Origin: Cyrtodaria siliqua
Taxonomy: Eukaryota; Mollusca; Bivalvia; Adapedonta; Hiatellidae
Reading direction: 5' to 3'
Length of the DNA stretch: 64,000 bases
Assembly: GCA_037043455.1 (NCBI GenBank)
Contig: JAWPHD010003068.1
Location: forward strand, 166,026-230,025
Both the position numbers and the translations under genes were made by a program. How positions within the stretch are numbered: position 1 is the stretch's first letter; the number at the start of each line of letters is the position of its first letter. Under the pieces are notes generated by a model. It saw only the letters and a list, made by a program, of their open reading frames with translations, searched no databases and was not told the origin of the DNA. This document shows positions 1 to 11,839 of the stretch, one piece after another.

Positions 1-929
1 CATGGATAAAATTACCCTGTTACACTAACATGATGGTCTATGTGAAAATATGGGTAGTCCAAGTCCACTTAGACTCCTTTTAATGTGATAAGAATCAACC
101 GACTGCTCGTTACTTAGCAGAGGGCTAGACGGGCGGTCAGATTAGCCCGATCTGATCAATCGGTGTGTCACGCTCGCTATACGGGATCCTAGCTTCTTGT
201 TTAATTCAAATCTCTCTCAACGCCTCTCGTTTAATATCTTGTTCCCTTTTATTTTATCCTGTTTAAACATAATGTGGAAAGGATCCTTTATTGCGGTGGC
301 GCTCGGGCTTATCATGTATTTCTGAACGCTATATGCAGGGGTGTCATTAAGAGGCGGGAGGCGGGAATTTCGCCCTGCTACTTTGACTGATCTACCCAGC
401 TACTATGAACACTTTTACTAGTATTTTATACAAGTATCGATAAAAATACGCGGTAATTCTGCTATGTGGGCCCTTTACTTATAAAGATAATGACACCCCT
501 GTATATGGCTATACTCATGCCTCTTTTAAACGGAACATAAGTGCGGCTCTTCGACCTTTTAGTTATGTCCGCTGGGTGGTATGATGTGTTAGTTTTATAT
601 GAGTATACTCTCCACGTATTCTTGGCATTTGTCTGTCGGATATCCACAGCAAATGTCCCCTTGTTGGACTCCGAGGTGGGTGGGAAGCGTGAAGAGTGAA
701 TACCAATTACCCATTATGGGACGAAAAAACGCACACACTACTAATAATCCATCAACTTAGTTTCTGGTTCTAAACGTTCCAGAAATGGACCAGGACCTCA
801 GCCAGACTCTGAGTCTGACTCGGACACTGGAATATCACAGCTGAATTGGCCTCGATTTCTTAATGTTATATCATTAGATGAATCCCGACCTATCAAAAAT
901 GTCTCTACTTTCCTATCTCTAAGGCTTTA

Positions 930-1748
930 CTCGGCATTGCCGGTGAGCCGAGAAGTGTTAAGAAACTTAAAAACCAAAAACCTCTTGTCGTGTGTGACCG
1001 TAAATCACACTCTGACAACCTTCTTAAAATCAGATATTTTGTCAATATCCCTGTTGAGGTGATACCTCATATCTCCCTCAACACCTCAAAAGGTGTGGTA
1101 CGCTCTAGGGAACTGGAGCACTGCACCGTTGAGGAAATGACGCTTAACCTCAAATCACAAGGTGTGACTGAAGTATTTCGTTTAAATACAAGGCGGAGTG
1201 GCATTCTTACTCCTACTAATACATTCGTGCTTACTTTCAGCACACCAAATCTTCCTAAAACGATTAAAACTGGATATATTATTCTACCAGTAGACCCTTT
1301 TATCCCAAACCCTCTCAGATGTTTCACTTGCCAAACTTTTGGGCATCATCGAGAAAGATGCAAGAGAATTGCCGTCTGCGCGCGCTGTGGCCAACAGGGT
1401 CACAGCGATTTCTCTAATTGCAAAAATCCCTCCTCTTGCGTTAAATGCAAGGGGGCCCAAGGGTCTTTCTCGAAAGACTGTCCGAAATGGAAACACGAGA
1501 GAGAAATTCAGAAAATAAAAATAGAAAAAAATATCTCCTTTCCTGAAGCTAGGAAACTTGTTGAGAGCCTTAATCCGCCCACTCCATCTGGCAAATCATA
1601 TGCCGATGCGAGTAGGGTTGTGAAACCGGCTACCAGGTCAATCGCGGCGCAGGCCAATAGGCTCCGACGGGTTTACTACTTTACCACACTCTGTTCAAAA
1701 TTCCTCTACAACCGCTTCAGCTTCACAAACTGTGGTCCTTTCAAATAA
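930..1748 (+). pseudogene. LINE ORF1 (gag-like, CCHC zinc knuckles), copy 1
   Basis: Nucleic-acid-binding ORF1 protein that would coat the LINE RNA in the retrotransposition particle. The open frame from 990 gives 252 residues. It contains three closely spaced knuckle-like motifs: CFTCQTFGHHRERC, then CARCGQQGHSDFSNC, then a less regular third starting CVKCKG. They are followed by a basic KIKIEKN stretch. In-frame coding similarity extends upstream of the ATG at 990 to about 930, where a one-base frameshift near the sequence ctatctctaagg separates it from an upstream frame. Copy 2 has the same shift. Past residue 220 the frame goes wrong relative to copy 2 because about 9 bp are missing after atcgcggcgcag. 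The Ser/Thr/Pro-rich tail continues in another frame at 1934-2125. The gene is broken. Confidence 0.75.
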
Positions 1749-2124
1749 GCCTCCTGTGACTCCCAAACCTCTTATGGCTTAAAACTTCTTTAACTATACC
1801 CTCAACAACTCCTACATCTACTGCATCTACTTCATCTATTTCGAAATCGACGGACTCTGGTGCCACCAAGAGTCCACCAAATCCGACGAACTTTCCCAAG
1901 TGTTCGTCACCAAGCAGAACTGCTGCCACGGACGTGACAGCAAGAAAAAAGAAAACTCCCGGGTTAGGGAAGCAGTCAAAAGGATCTGATGATCCGATTG
2001 AACTGCACAACAGATTTGGAGACTTGGAGATGGAGGTTGATCCAGCTCATCTGGAACTCCCAAAATCTCCAAAGTCACCAAGGTCTGTCAAACCCAAAGG
2101 CCGTATACCCGTACTTCCGCCTTA

Positions 2125-5100
2125 GTGACGACAAAATCAAATAAGGTCATTCAATGGAACTGCCGAGGTTTAAAACCTAATTACGATGAAATCAGCTTAC
2201 TTTTAAATAAACACAACCCTGTTGCATTTTGTCTTCAAGAAACTTTCTTGAAGACTACTGATAAGATATCTTTTAATAACTATTCATTGTATGACCATAT
2301 TTGTGATACAAGTGATAAAGCTTCTGGAGGAGTTTCGATTCTTGTGAATCGTAACATTCCTCACTGAACTGTTGCGTTGAAAACTGGTTTGCAAGCTGTT
2401 GCTGTCAGTGTTACGATGCACAGAGTTATAACAATATGCTCCTTATATTTACCGCCCAGTTTTTCACTAGAACTTAAAGATTTAAATCACCTAGTTGCAC
2501 AATTGCCAACACCATTTATACTCTTGGGTGATTTTAATGCACACAACTACATTTGGGGTTGTAAGGATATTAACGATAAAGGCAAGAAAGTTGAAGATTT
2601 ATTAGCCAAAAATAATTTGTGTCTTTTTAATGATAACAAATCAGATACTTATTTACATCCAGTTCTTTACATACCACTTCCCCATATTTCTTGAAAATAT
2701 CGGCCCTCCACTTCTCGAAAAAATGTAACGATGGAAACTTCGCAAAGCTGATTGGGATACGTTTCAATCTCTTTGTGAGGAGCAGTTAAAGCCTTCTGTT
2801 TTTGAGGATGTCGAAGACGCAACTGCTCTTTTTACCAAAACCCTTCATGATATAGCTGATCAAAATATTCCAAAAACCTCGGCAAATCCAAAACGCCCAA
2901 ATAAACCATGGTACGATGATGACTGCAAAAAGGCAGTCAGCGATCGTAAAGCTGCATTGAATGCTTTTAACTTGCGGCCATCTCAAAATAATTTAGATAC
3001 TTTTAGAGTTTTTCGTGCGAAAGCCCGTCGTACTATTAACTATAGCAAGAGGAAATCCTGGAGATCTTATGTCTCTAGGCTGAACTCTCGTTCATCTCTT
3101 AAGAAGACGTTGGACATGGTCCGGAAAATAAACGGTAAAGGTAATTCTAGTTATGTAAATCATCTTAAAACTGATAATGAGGATATTACTTCTGTCAAAG
3201 ATATTACGAACACTTTGGCAGAAACTTTTTCTAAAAACTCTTCTTCTGAAAATTTTCAACCAAATTTTCAAAAAAAAAAAAGAAACTAAAAGAACAGAAG
3301 AAGCTGAATTTCAAGTCTAAAAATTTGGAGAAATACAATAAACTGTTCACTCTCAAAGAACTTCGAGAATCTCTTAAAAAGGCTCATGATACATCAGCTG
3401 GTCCTGATGATATCCATTATCAATTATTAAAACATTTACCTGAAACCTGTCTCTCTACACTTCTTGATATATTTAATAAGGTTTTGGTGACTGGAAACTT
3501 CCCCGATTCTTGACGGGAAGCAATCGTTATTCCAGTCCCCAAACCTGGAAAGGATCATACGGACCCAATAAATTATCGCCCTATTGCTTTAACGAGTTGT
3601 TTATGTAAAACCATGGAACGAATGTTTAATGAGAGACTCGTTTGGTACCCGGAATCCAACAACCTGATAACAAAGTATCAAAGTGGATTCCGGCGCCAAC
3701 GAGGCACAACAGACAATCTCATTCGATTTGAATCATTTATTAGGGAAGCTTTCGTAAGAAAGAACATCTAGCCGCTGTATTTTTTGACTTGGAGAAAGCT
3801 TATGATACTGCATGGAAGTACGGTATTATGAATGATCTTCATGACCTTGGTCTTAGAGGCCGATTACCCATTTTTATAGAGAAATTCTTAGATGATAGAC
3901 AGTTTCGTGTCCGAATGGGTTCAACCCTCTCTGACATTCATGAACAGGAGATGGATGTGCCAAAGGGCAGCATACTCTCTGTCACCCTTTTTAATATAAA
4001 AATTAACAGTATAGTTAAATGCATCAATCCTGGTGTGAATTGCTCTCTATATGTTGACTACTTTGTAATATGTTATCGTGCAAAAAACATGAACACTATT
4101 GAGAGACAACTTCAACAATGTCTCAATAAACTTCAGTCCTGGTCTGATGAAAATGGTTTTAAATTTTCAAAATCTAAAACTAATTGTGTGCATTTTTGTC
4201 AACTACTTAAACATCATGAAGACCCTCATCTAACACTGGCTGGGTCACCAATACCAGTAGTGGATGAGACAAAATTCCTTGGTCTTATTTTTGACCGTAA
4301 ATTAACGTTTATACCACACCTTAAATACTTGAAGGCCAAGTGCCTTAAAGCTCTTAATTTACTTAAAGTTGTTGCAAACACTAACTGAGGAGCTGATCGT
4401 AAAGTCCTCTTGCGACTTTACAGATCTCTTATCAGATCCAAGCTGGACTACGGCTCGATAGTATATGGATCGACTCGCAAGTCGTACTTGCAGATGCACG
4501 ATCCTATACATAATCAAGGATTACGACTCGTCTTAGGTGTCTTTCGTACATCACCAGCTGAAAGTCTATATGTTGAAGCCAATGAACCGACACTGTCTCA
4601 TAGACAGGACAAATTAGCCCTTCAATACGCCATTAAATTAAAGTCTAACCCTTCAAACCCAACTTTCGATAATGTTTTTAACCCAAGTTATGAACCTCTT
4701 TTTGATCGAAAACCGAAGACCATTCGATCATTTGGTCGTATTAAACCAAAATTGAGAGACACTGAAATCGACCTAAATTTAATTGCCAATTACAAAGTAA
4801 CACAAATTCCACCGTGGACTTTGGAAATACCAACAATTATTTTCAACCTTTGTAATAGTAACAAATCCAGTCCCCACTGTCTTTCAAAGCAAATTTAATG
4901 AAATTAAATCGAAATACAGTAACTTTCAACATATATACACAGATGGTTCTAAAGATGGAGATAAGGTAGCTGCAGCAGCTGTTGTTCACAAACACAGCGT
5001 AAAGAGCCGCCTGCCTGACAAGGCCTCTATCTTTTCAGCTGAACTTAAGGCAATTGAACTTGCCTTAAATTATATTCAGGAATCTGATGATGACCATTTT

Positions 5101-5718
5101 GTGGTCTTTTCTGATTCCCTTTCATCTCTTCAAGCACTGGGTAATATGAAACATGATAACCCAGTTGTACTTCAACTTTTAGAAAAGTACAATTCTCTTA
5201 TAATTGCTAAGGCAGCATTAGGTCTACATATATCTAATACCAATTTACCTTATACTGATTTTAAAAGTTGTATTAACACATATATTCGTAACTCTTGGCA
5301 AACCGCTTGGGATTTGTCAGTTAACAATAAACTCCATTCAAGTAAACCGTTACTCGGAGAATGGCGTTCTTCTAGTAGACGCATTCGTCGAGAGGAAGTT
5401 GTCCTAGCCCGGTGCAGGATAGTGCATACACGTTATACTCATTCATATTTATTACAAGGTGAGCAATTACCAGAATGTGTACCCTGCTTTGCACCGTTAA
5501 CGGTCAAACACATATTACTGGAATGTGTAGACTTTGATCATATGCGTCACAGGTACTACAATGTTAATACTATGACCGAGTTATTTAATACTATAGATTT
5601 TAGTCTAGTTTTAGATTTCTTGAAGGAAGTCAGACTATATAAATATTATAATATGTACTTGTATACATTTACCTTTTTATATATCCGTTTTCGGGCATTT
5701 GTTGATTTACATATTTAG
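2125..5718 (+). pseudogene. LINE ORF2 (APE endonuclease - RT - RNase H), copy 1
   Basis: Polyprotein that would nick DNA and copy the LINE RNA at the target. Visible domains in order: APE endonuclease (VIQWNCRGL, LQET, ILLGDFNAHN), reverse transcriptase (GPDDIHYQLLK, INYRPIALTS, FFDLEKAYDT, then the catalytic box), RNase H (IYTDGSKDGD, FSAELKAIEL, FSDSLSSLQAL) and a C-terminal Cys/His motif (CVPCF...VKHILLEC). The endonuclease loses its SDH end through a deletion near 2665. Stops and shifts break the frame at 2726-2728, 3511-3513 (TGA where copy 2 has Trp), 3769-3771 and 4386-4388 (TGA for an expected Trp). The RT catalytic box reads YVDY where copy 2 reads YVDD, so one essential Asp is gone. 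It cannot be active. Confidence 0.85.
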
Positions 5719-5885
5719 TTTATATTACTACCATATCATCCCTTATTTTTTAATAGTTTTATCTTGATATTTTTACATTAATTTTTTAATTAATCCTTCA
5801 TTTCTTCATCTTTCGTCAGTTTTTGCGCACAATATGACCTATTGATGTGTCGACGTGCCGTAAAACACCATTCATTCATTCATTC

Positions 5886-6340
5886 CTCTTAATGCATATA
5901 GAACATGTTAAGAATCGCAGTTTGTTTATACAGAAGTTTTCTTAAATTATCTCCCTTACTAATAATTCGCCATTTACACCTTGTACAAAGTCATAGTTCA
6001 TGCATGTCGGTAAAACACTATTTAGGTACCGACCATTTTGATTTCTGGGGGTGGCCTGGGATTTTTTTTGAAAAAATATTCTGGCTCGATATTAAAGGGA
6101 GTACATCAGGCTTTTCAAAGGGGTCTAGGGGTCCGACTTAAAATTGACAAATAATGGTATTTTCTATTTTAAAGCGCCTAAACATAATGAATGATGCTAA
6201 AAGTGACCCCTTAGTTACAAGGAAATTAATTCTGTACAGTAATACGTGCTATCCTAGGTGACGCACCAGGGTTAATTTCAGCATTTTATGGCCAATTCCG
6301 TCCTAGCTATATGGTGTATTCAAAGTTTAAACCTTAGCAA
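5886..6340. other. Spacer after LINE copy 1, with a 60 bp terminal-repeat relic
   Basis: No gene is visible here. At 6009-6070 the sequence aacactatttaggtaccg and the following 45 bases match the left end of the element starting at 23863 almost perfectly, then diverge after attctggc. This is probably an orphan end of that repeat family. The short open frame at 5905-6141 crosses the relic and has no recognisable domain. Confidence 0.5.
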
Positions 6341-6763
6341 TACACTTCTCAAAACTGCTAACTACACCGCTCACGTTTTGGGTTATATATATCGATGGGT
6401 TGAATGTTTTTCAATAAAATAAAAAGGAAATACCAATTCAATCATTTTTACATCATTTCATTTAATTTTTTTCATGGGCAATGCTAGAACTAAACCACAA
6501 TAAGCAATTACAAACGACCCATGTAAACACTAAAGTCACACTTTTATGAACAAGAAATGAAAAGTGTGACTTTAGTGTTTACATGGGTCGTTTGTAATTG
6601 CTTATTGTGGTTTAGTTCTAGCATTGCCCATGAAAAAAATAAAATGAAATAATGTAAAAATGATTGAATTGGTATTTCCTTTTTATTTTATTGAAAAACA
6701 TTCAACCCATCGATATATATAACCCAAAACGTAGCGGTGTAGTTAGCAGTTTTGAGAAGTGTA
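6341..6763. repeat. 423 bp near-perfect palindrome (inverted repeat with short loop)
   Basis: Two arms of about 205 bp face each other around a short loop (atgaacaagaaatga) centred near 6550. The left arm starts tacacttctcaaaac and the right arm ends gttttgagaagtgta. I see only scattered differences, for example ctcacgtttt against aaaacgtagc near the outer ends and one small indel. Sequence homology stops exactly outside 6341 and 6763. It could be a foldback or MITE-type element, or an inverted duplication. No coding capacity is seen. Confidence 0.85.
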
Positions 6764-6819
6764 TGGTTCGAACATCATATTTGATGGATATAAGTGTTTT
6801 ATCATGAATTGGAACATTT

Positions 6820-7221
6820 TTATAATTTAAGATATTTGTAGAAAAATCCTGATCTACCCCCTTTAAGGGAATTAATGATAACTAGTGCTTCATTTAGTGT
6901 GGTATATTGGTCGCCTAAAATAGTACGACATGCTCTTCTCTGCAAACGTAATAACAGTTGTATGTTAGCTTTCTTTGTATTTCCCCATATTATATTACAG
7001 TAATCTAGATGAGGTTGAACATATGCCTTATAAAATATTATCCGGTAATTTAAAGGAATATATGATTTTATTCTTGACAGTAGCCAGATGTTGGTTGATA
7101 TTTTCTTACGAATATACATAATGTGATAATCCCACTTCAAGTGTTCATCTATATGCATTCCCAGAATTTTATCACCTGTTGTAAGTTGCAGTTCAATGTT
7201 ATTGTATGTTAATGACACCAA
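6820..7221 (-). pseudogene. LINE reverse transcriptase C-terminal fragment
   Basis: Open frame of 133 residues that matches the post-catalytic (thumb) part of CR1/L2/Jockey-type LINE reverse transcriptases. Recognisable stretches are ILGMHIDEHLKWDYHI, then RIKSYIPLNYRIIFYKAY, then HLDYCNIIWGN, then a Gln/Arg-rich LQRRACRTILG. The catalytic fingers and palm are missing, so this is a truncated scrap rather than a working enzyme. It lies just beyond the palindrome and before the satellite, and is on the opposite strand to the nearby full-length LINE. The exact clade cannot be settled from this piece. Confidence 0.7.
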
Positions 7222-7329
7222 CTGTTTTTAATCTATACTAATCGGTTATCAAATGAATTGATTAAGTCACCAATTTATTTTCACATTCACTGAAATAGTT
7301 CACTTATTCTATACATATGCAATCTTTTC

Positions 7330-8875
7330 ACTTATTTCACTATAGCACTATCTCTGTTTAAACTATTAAGAAATAATATTAACTTAGTCCACTATAGCAC
7401 TATCTATGTTAAAACTATTAAGAAATAATATTAACTTAGTCCACTATAGCACTATCTCTGTTTAAACTATTAAGAAATAATATTAACTTAGTCCACTATA
7501 GCACTATCTATGTTAAAACTATTAAGAAATAATATTAACTTAGTCCACTATAGCACTATCTATGTTTAAACTATTAAGAAATAATATTAACTTAGTCCAC
7601 TATAGCACTATCTATGTTTAAACTATTAAGAAATAATATTAACTTAGTCCACTATAGCACTATCTATGTTTAAACTATTAAGAAATAATATTAACTTAGT
7701 CCACTATAGCACTATTTCTGCTTAATCTTTTCACTTATTTCACTATAGCACTATCTCTGTTTAAACTATTAAGAAATAATATTAACTTAGTCCACTATAG
7801 CACTATCTATGTTTAAACTATTAAGAAATAATATTAACTTAGTCCACTATAGCACTATCTATGTTTAAACTATTAAGAAATAATATTAACTTAGTCCACT
7901 ATAGCACTATCTATGTTTAAACTATTAAGAAATAATATTAACTTAGTCCACTATAGCACTATTTCTGCTTAATCTCTTCACTTAGTTCACTATAGCACTA
8001 TCTATGTTTCTTAGTCCACTATAGCACTATCTCTGTTTAACCTCTTCACTTAGTTCACTATAGCACTATCTCTGTTTAATCTCTTCACTTAGTTCACTAT
8101 AGCACTATCTCTGTTTAATCTCTTCACTTAGTTCACTATAGCACTATTTCTGCTTAATCTCTTCACTTAGTTCACTATAGCACTATCTATGTTTCTTAGT
8201 CCACTATAGCACTATCTCTGTTTAACCTCTTCACTTAGTTCACTATAGCACTATCTCTGTTTAATCTCTTCACTTAGTTCACTATAGCACTATCTATGTT
8301 TCTTAGTCCACTATAGCACTATCTCTGTTTAACCTCTTCACTTAGTTCACTATAGCACTATCTCTGTTTCTTAGTCCACTATAGCACTATCTCTGCTTAA
8401 TCTCTTCACTTAGTTCACTATAGCACTATCTATGTTTCTTAGTCCACTATAGCACTATCTCTGTTTAACCTCTTCACTTAGTTCACTATAGCACTATCTC
8501 TGTTTAATCTCTTCACTTAGTTCACTATAGCACTCTCTCTGTTTAATCTCTTCACTTAGTTCACTATAGCACTATCTATGTTTCTTAGTCCAATATAGCA
8601 CTATCTCTGTTTAATCTCTTCACTTAGTCCACTATAGCACTATCTCTGTTTAATCTCTTCACTTAGTTCACTATAGCACTATCTCTGTTTAATCTCTTCA
8701 CTTAGTCCACTATAGCACTATCTCTGTTTAATCTCTTCACTTAGTCCACTATAGCACTATCTCTGTTTAATCTCTTCACTTAGTTCACTATAGCACTATC
8801 TATGTTTAATCTCTTCACTTAGTCCACTATAGCACTATCTATGTTTAATCTCTTCACTTAGTTCACTATTGCGCT
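7330..8875. repeat. Satellite with mixed 39 bp and 52 bp monomers
   Basis: About 35-40 tandem copies of a shared core, cactatagcactatct, joined by alternative linkers. The first part (about 7345-7940) uses a 52 bp monomer containing aagaaataatattaac. The second part uses a 39 bp monomer containing ttaatctcttcactt, mixed with a shorter monomer in which the core is joined by gtttcttagtc. Blocks of monomers recur in the same order, for example near 7990, 8190 and 8300. There are no genes. Confidence 0.9.
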
Positions 8876-9177
8876 ATTACCAATTGTGTATTCATGTCAC
8901 TTCTTGGTGTCCAATGATGCTAATATCAATAAATATATAACTCAGTATTGCTCTAGTATTGTCACTAAGCAATATCAATTACTATATATCTATAGCTCAG
9001 TATTGCGATAAGGCATATAATTCAGTCTGCAATTAACTAAGTAATTTCAATTACTATATATCTTTATATTGCTTAATCCATTTAATTCCGTCTTCATCAA
9101 CACAGTGCAATACCCAAATGCAACCATCTATTTTCACTTTCAATATCAAGTCTTTAATTCACCATTCAATAAGGATA
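8876..9177. other. AT-rich spacer between satellite and Naiad array
   Basis: No gene. It contains two or three degenerate copies of a stretch containing caattactatatatct (about 8978-9062), a short local duplication. The Naiad 3' end begins near 9178, judged from where other 3' UTR copies stop matching. Confidence 0.45.
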
Positions 9178-9648
9178 AAAAAATCGGACAGGGAAAGCAG
9201 CATTCAAGGAAGACAGTCAACCACAAAACACAAAAACAAACACGCAAACAGACAAACGAAAAGGTAAAAGTAATAAAAAATGCAAACGACATCACAAATA
9301 TAAAAAGGGTTGACAATAGGGCTACCGCCTTGGAACGGTCAGTGGCAAAGTAGGCCACTGGGGGTTTAAACCGGTTCTAGGGTGCACCAAACCTCACACT
9401 TACCCTACTGTCATCCCATTAAAACAGGACAGTGTAAATAAAGAAATCCCCACCATGATCTAAACTCTAACCAACAAGGCAGCATCAATAGGCAATATAA
9501 GTAAAACACAAATATGCTCGTGTAAATATAATACAAAAAAAACAATAGCCTAGAAAGCCACAATGAAGGTACTCAATGACTTGGCAGAAGCCAGAGCAGT
9601 AAGAGAATACACCATTAAGGGCACAACAAGAAAGAACATGGACAAACA

Positions 9649-9901
9649 TCAAACGCCACAATCCCAATGGGCTTTAGGTAGCCCCCACAGCTGTCCGGTC
9701 ATCGTACAATTAAAGAGGAAAGCATAGTGGCAAACTGTAAAAGGGTCCACCACCAAGCATGCAGTACGTTGCAAAATGATAGGATCATAACCTCTTTTGA
9801 TAAACTTTTTAACAAGTTTAACAAAGATAGTATGAAAGTGATCATGACCAAGAATCTTACGAAGTTTATAAATCACATCACCATAGAATTCAGGTTGTGA
9901 T
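9649..9901 (-). pseudogene. Naiad RT C-terminal piece, copy A
   Basis: Continues copy A after the LINE insertion with YGDVIYKLRKILGHDHF, then KFIKRGYDPIILQRTA. About 92 bp present in copy B (13917-14008) are missing at the junction, so the insertion was accompanied by a target deletion. The terminal codons differ from copies B and C because the stretch before the usual TAA stop is rearranged, and the frame ends at a TGA instead. The SECIS-like hairpin seen in B and C is degraded here. Confidence 0.75.
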
Positions 9902-11839
9902 TTTAATACTGTAGCCGAACCACTATTTAAGATAAATGTAATCATTAAGCCAGAGTGTACATTTAAAGAAACTGCATTTACCAAAGCAAAATGGTTTGAC
10001 AATGAATGTTTCGAAAAGAAGGTACATTATACAGAGGCTATAAAAGAGTTTAATGCGCATAGAAGTGATGCAAATCGTGTGGAATTTTGTGAAAAAAGAA
10101 AAGACTACAAGTTGCTAATTAAAAGGAAACGAAGGAGACATAATTTTATTGAGATGAAAAAAATTGAAAAACTGAAAGCAAAGCAACCTAAAGATTTTTG
10201 GAAATTGTTTACTAAAGCGAAAAGTAAAAAATGTGCTGATGTGAGCGTAAATGATTTTCTAGCATATTTTAAAAACTTAGCAACTGAGATAAATGTAGTG
10301 AAAAATGACGAGGATGAACAGTTTTGTGAATCGAATGATTTTGACAAAAACGACCCTATATTTCAAGAATTGGATATGGTCATAACGGAAGCGGAAGTGG
10401 AAGCTTGCATAAATTCACTCAAGCGTGGAAAGGCATATGCAGGGGACACTATTCTAAATGAATACTTTTTAGAAGCGGGCGATATATTGTTATCGCATTT
10501 AACGCAATTATTCAACATTATATTAGACAGTGGCTGTTTCCCGGAAAATTGGTCAGAGGGAATAATGATACCGTTATTTAAAAATGGAGATGAAAATGAC
10601 GTCAATAATTATCGGGGGATTACGTTGGTCAGTTGCATGTCGAAACTATTCACAGCAGTACTTAATAAGATAATAGCTGATTGGTGTGAAAAGCATAATG
10701 TACTATCCGATGCGCAATTCGGGTTTAGCAAGGGATTTTCTACGGTGGATGCAATCTTCACACTTCAAAGTTTAATTGAGCATACCTTAATAAATGGCAA
10801 ACGGTTATATTGTGCATTTGTTGACTTGAAGACAGCGTTTGATTCAGTGTATAGGAATGCATTATGGTTGAAACTTTACAGGCTTGGAATAAAATGTTAC
10901 GGATTATGAGAGCGATGTATGAAACAGTTAAATGTTGTGTTCGGCACTGTGAAAACTATTCGGACTTCTTCGAGGTGACGGTTGGTCTGAAGCAAGGGGA
11001 GACAATTTCGCCGATTCTCTTCTCACTCTTCATTGAAGATCTAGAACTATATTTGCAATCTAAACCCGACAGTGGACTTAATATTAAGGATGTCACCTTA
11101 ATGCTTTTGTATTTTGCGGATGATATGGCTATTTTGAGCGAGACACCCGAGGATCTGCAATGTAGTCTAAATAAGTTACATGATTACTGCTGCAAATGGG
11201 GTCTGGAAGTGAATACAGGCAAAACTAAGATCGTTGTTTTTAGACGGAGAGGTGGAATTTTAGTCAATGAGAAATGGACTTATTCGGGGGATCAGTTGAA
11301 AACTGTAAATGATTTTAATTATTTAGGCGTTGTATTTAACTATGCAGGATCCTTTATATTAAACCAACAAAACCTTTCTGGAAAAGGATTAAAAGCCATG
11401 GGAGTACTTTTGCATAATATAAAAAAGTATGACTTCACTCCTAAAACACTATGCCAACTGTTTGATTCCTTTGTAACATCAATTCTAAATTACGCATGTG
11501 AAGTATTGGGGAACACCAAATCAAAACAGTTGGAGAGAATACACTTAAAGTTTTGCAAAAAGGTGCTAAATGTGAAACTATCAACCAGCAACGCAGGTGT
11601 TTATGGCGAATTGGCTAGATACCCGTTATATATAAATATATTTTGTAGGATTATACAATATTGGTTTAAACTGTTATATACCAACAATTGTGTTTTAAAA
11701 ACTGCGTATGCCGTTTCACTAAGTGATTGTCTAACAAATAAAATAAATTGGACCGCTAATGTTAAGTCTTTGCTGTATAGTCACGGGTATGGATATGTAT
11801 GGGAGAATCCAGCGAGTGTTAACCCGAAATAATAAAAGT
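9902..11839 (+). mobile_element. 5'-truncated CR1/L2-like LINE inserted in Naiad copy A
   Basis: The boundaries are defined by comparison with Naiad copy B. Copy B sequence is continuous around 13916-14009, while copy A is interrupted after caggttgtgat (9901) and resumes at tttatggtaacgg (11840). The insert has no endonuclease region and no poly(A). It ends gaaataataaaag shortly after the ORF stop. There is no clear target duplication, and about 92 bp of target were lost. Confidence 0.8.
9950..11832 (+). pseudogene. LINE reverse transcriptase (FADD), one frameshift
   Basis: Reverse transcriptase of a non-LTR element of the CR1/L2-like group (the clade is an inference). The first frame (10079-10909, open further upstream) holds a Lys-rich region and the fingers: ITEAEVEACINSLKRGKA, NNYRGITLVSCMSKL and FVDLKTAFDSVYRNALW. 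The second frame (10864-11832) holds TVGLKQGETISPILFSLF, the catalytic box YFADDMAIL, VNTGKTKIVVF, the thumb (FNYLGVVFN) and a Cys-containing C-terminus. The frames join near 10890, where a few bases (not a multiple of three) are missing between YRLGI and the MLRIMRAMYE block. All catalytic Asp residues remain. The endonuclease is absent. Confidence 0.85.

Larger units (their letters stand above)
1..5885 (+). mobile_element. I-clade (Nimb-like) LINE, copy 1, nearly full length but dead
   Basis: Non-LTR retrotransposon with a roughly 0.9 kb 5' region, a gag-like ORF1 with CCHC knuckles, and an ORF2 with APE endonuclease, reverse transcriptase and RNase H followed by a C-terminal Cys/His motif. 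It ends in a short tandem tail of attc units at 5867-5885. ORF1 knuckles plus RNase H in ORF2 are typical of the I superfamily, and the Nimb assignment is an inference. The copy aligns base for base with the element starting at 18145, beginning exactly at window base 1, so its true 5' end may lie outside the window. It carries an extra segment of about 80 bp near 690-770 and lacks about 100 bp of the endonuclease coding region near 2665, compared with copy 2. Confidence 0.85.

Noticed and set aside
4386..4388. TGA in LINE copy 1 as a selenocysteine codon
   Set aside because: The expected residue is Trp, and the copies also carry TAA and TAG stops and frameshifts, so it is ordinary decay.
7330..8875. 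CRISPR-like array (regular core with variable linkers)
   Set aside because: The linkers are themselves repeated, there are no unique spacers, and the context is eukaryotic.
9069..9358. Open frames on both strands
   Set aside because: They lie in the Naiad 3' UTR, and the same sequence recurs as non-coding UTR elsewhere in the window.
9300..9420. SECIS in the UTR at ATGACAGTAGGGTAA
   Set aside because: The 5' ATGA and AA are present, but the 3' strand (CCCTATTGTCAA) lacks the GA needed for the quartet. The hairpin at the ORF end fits better.
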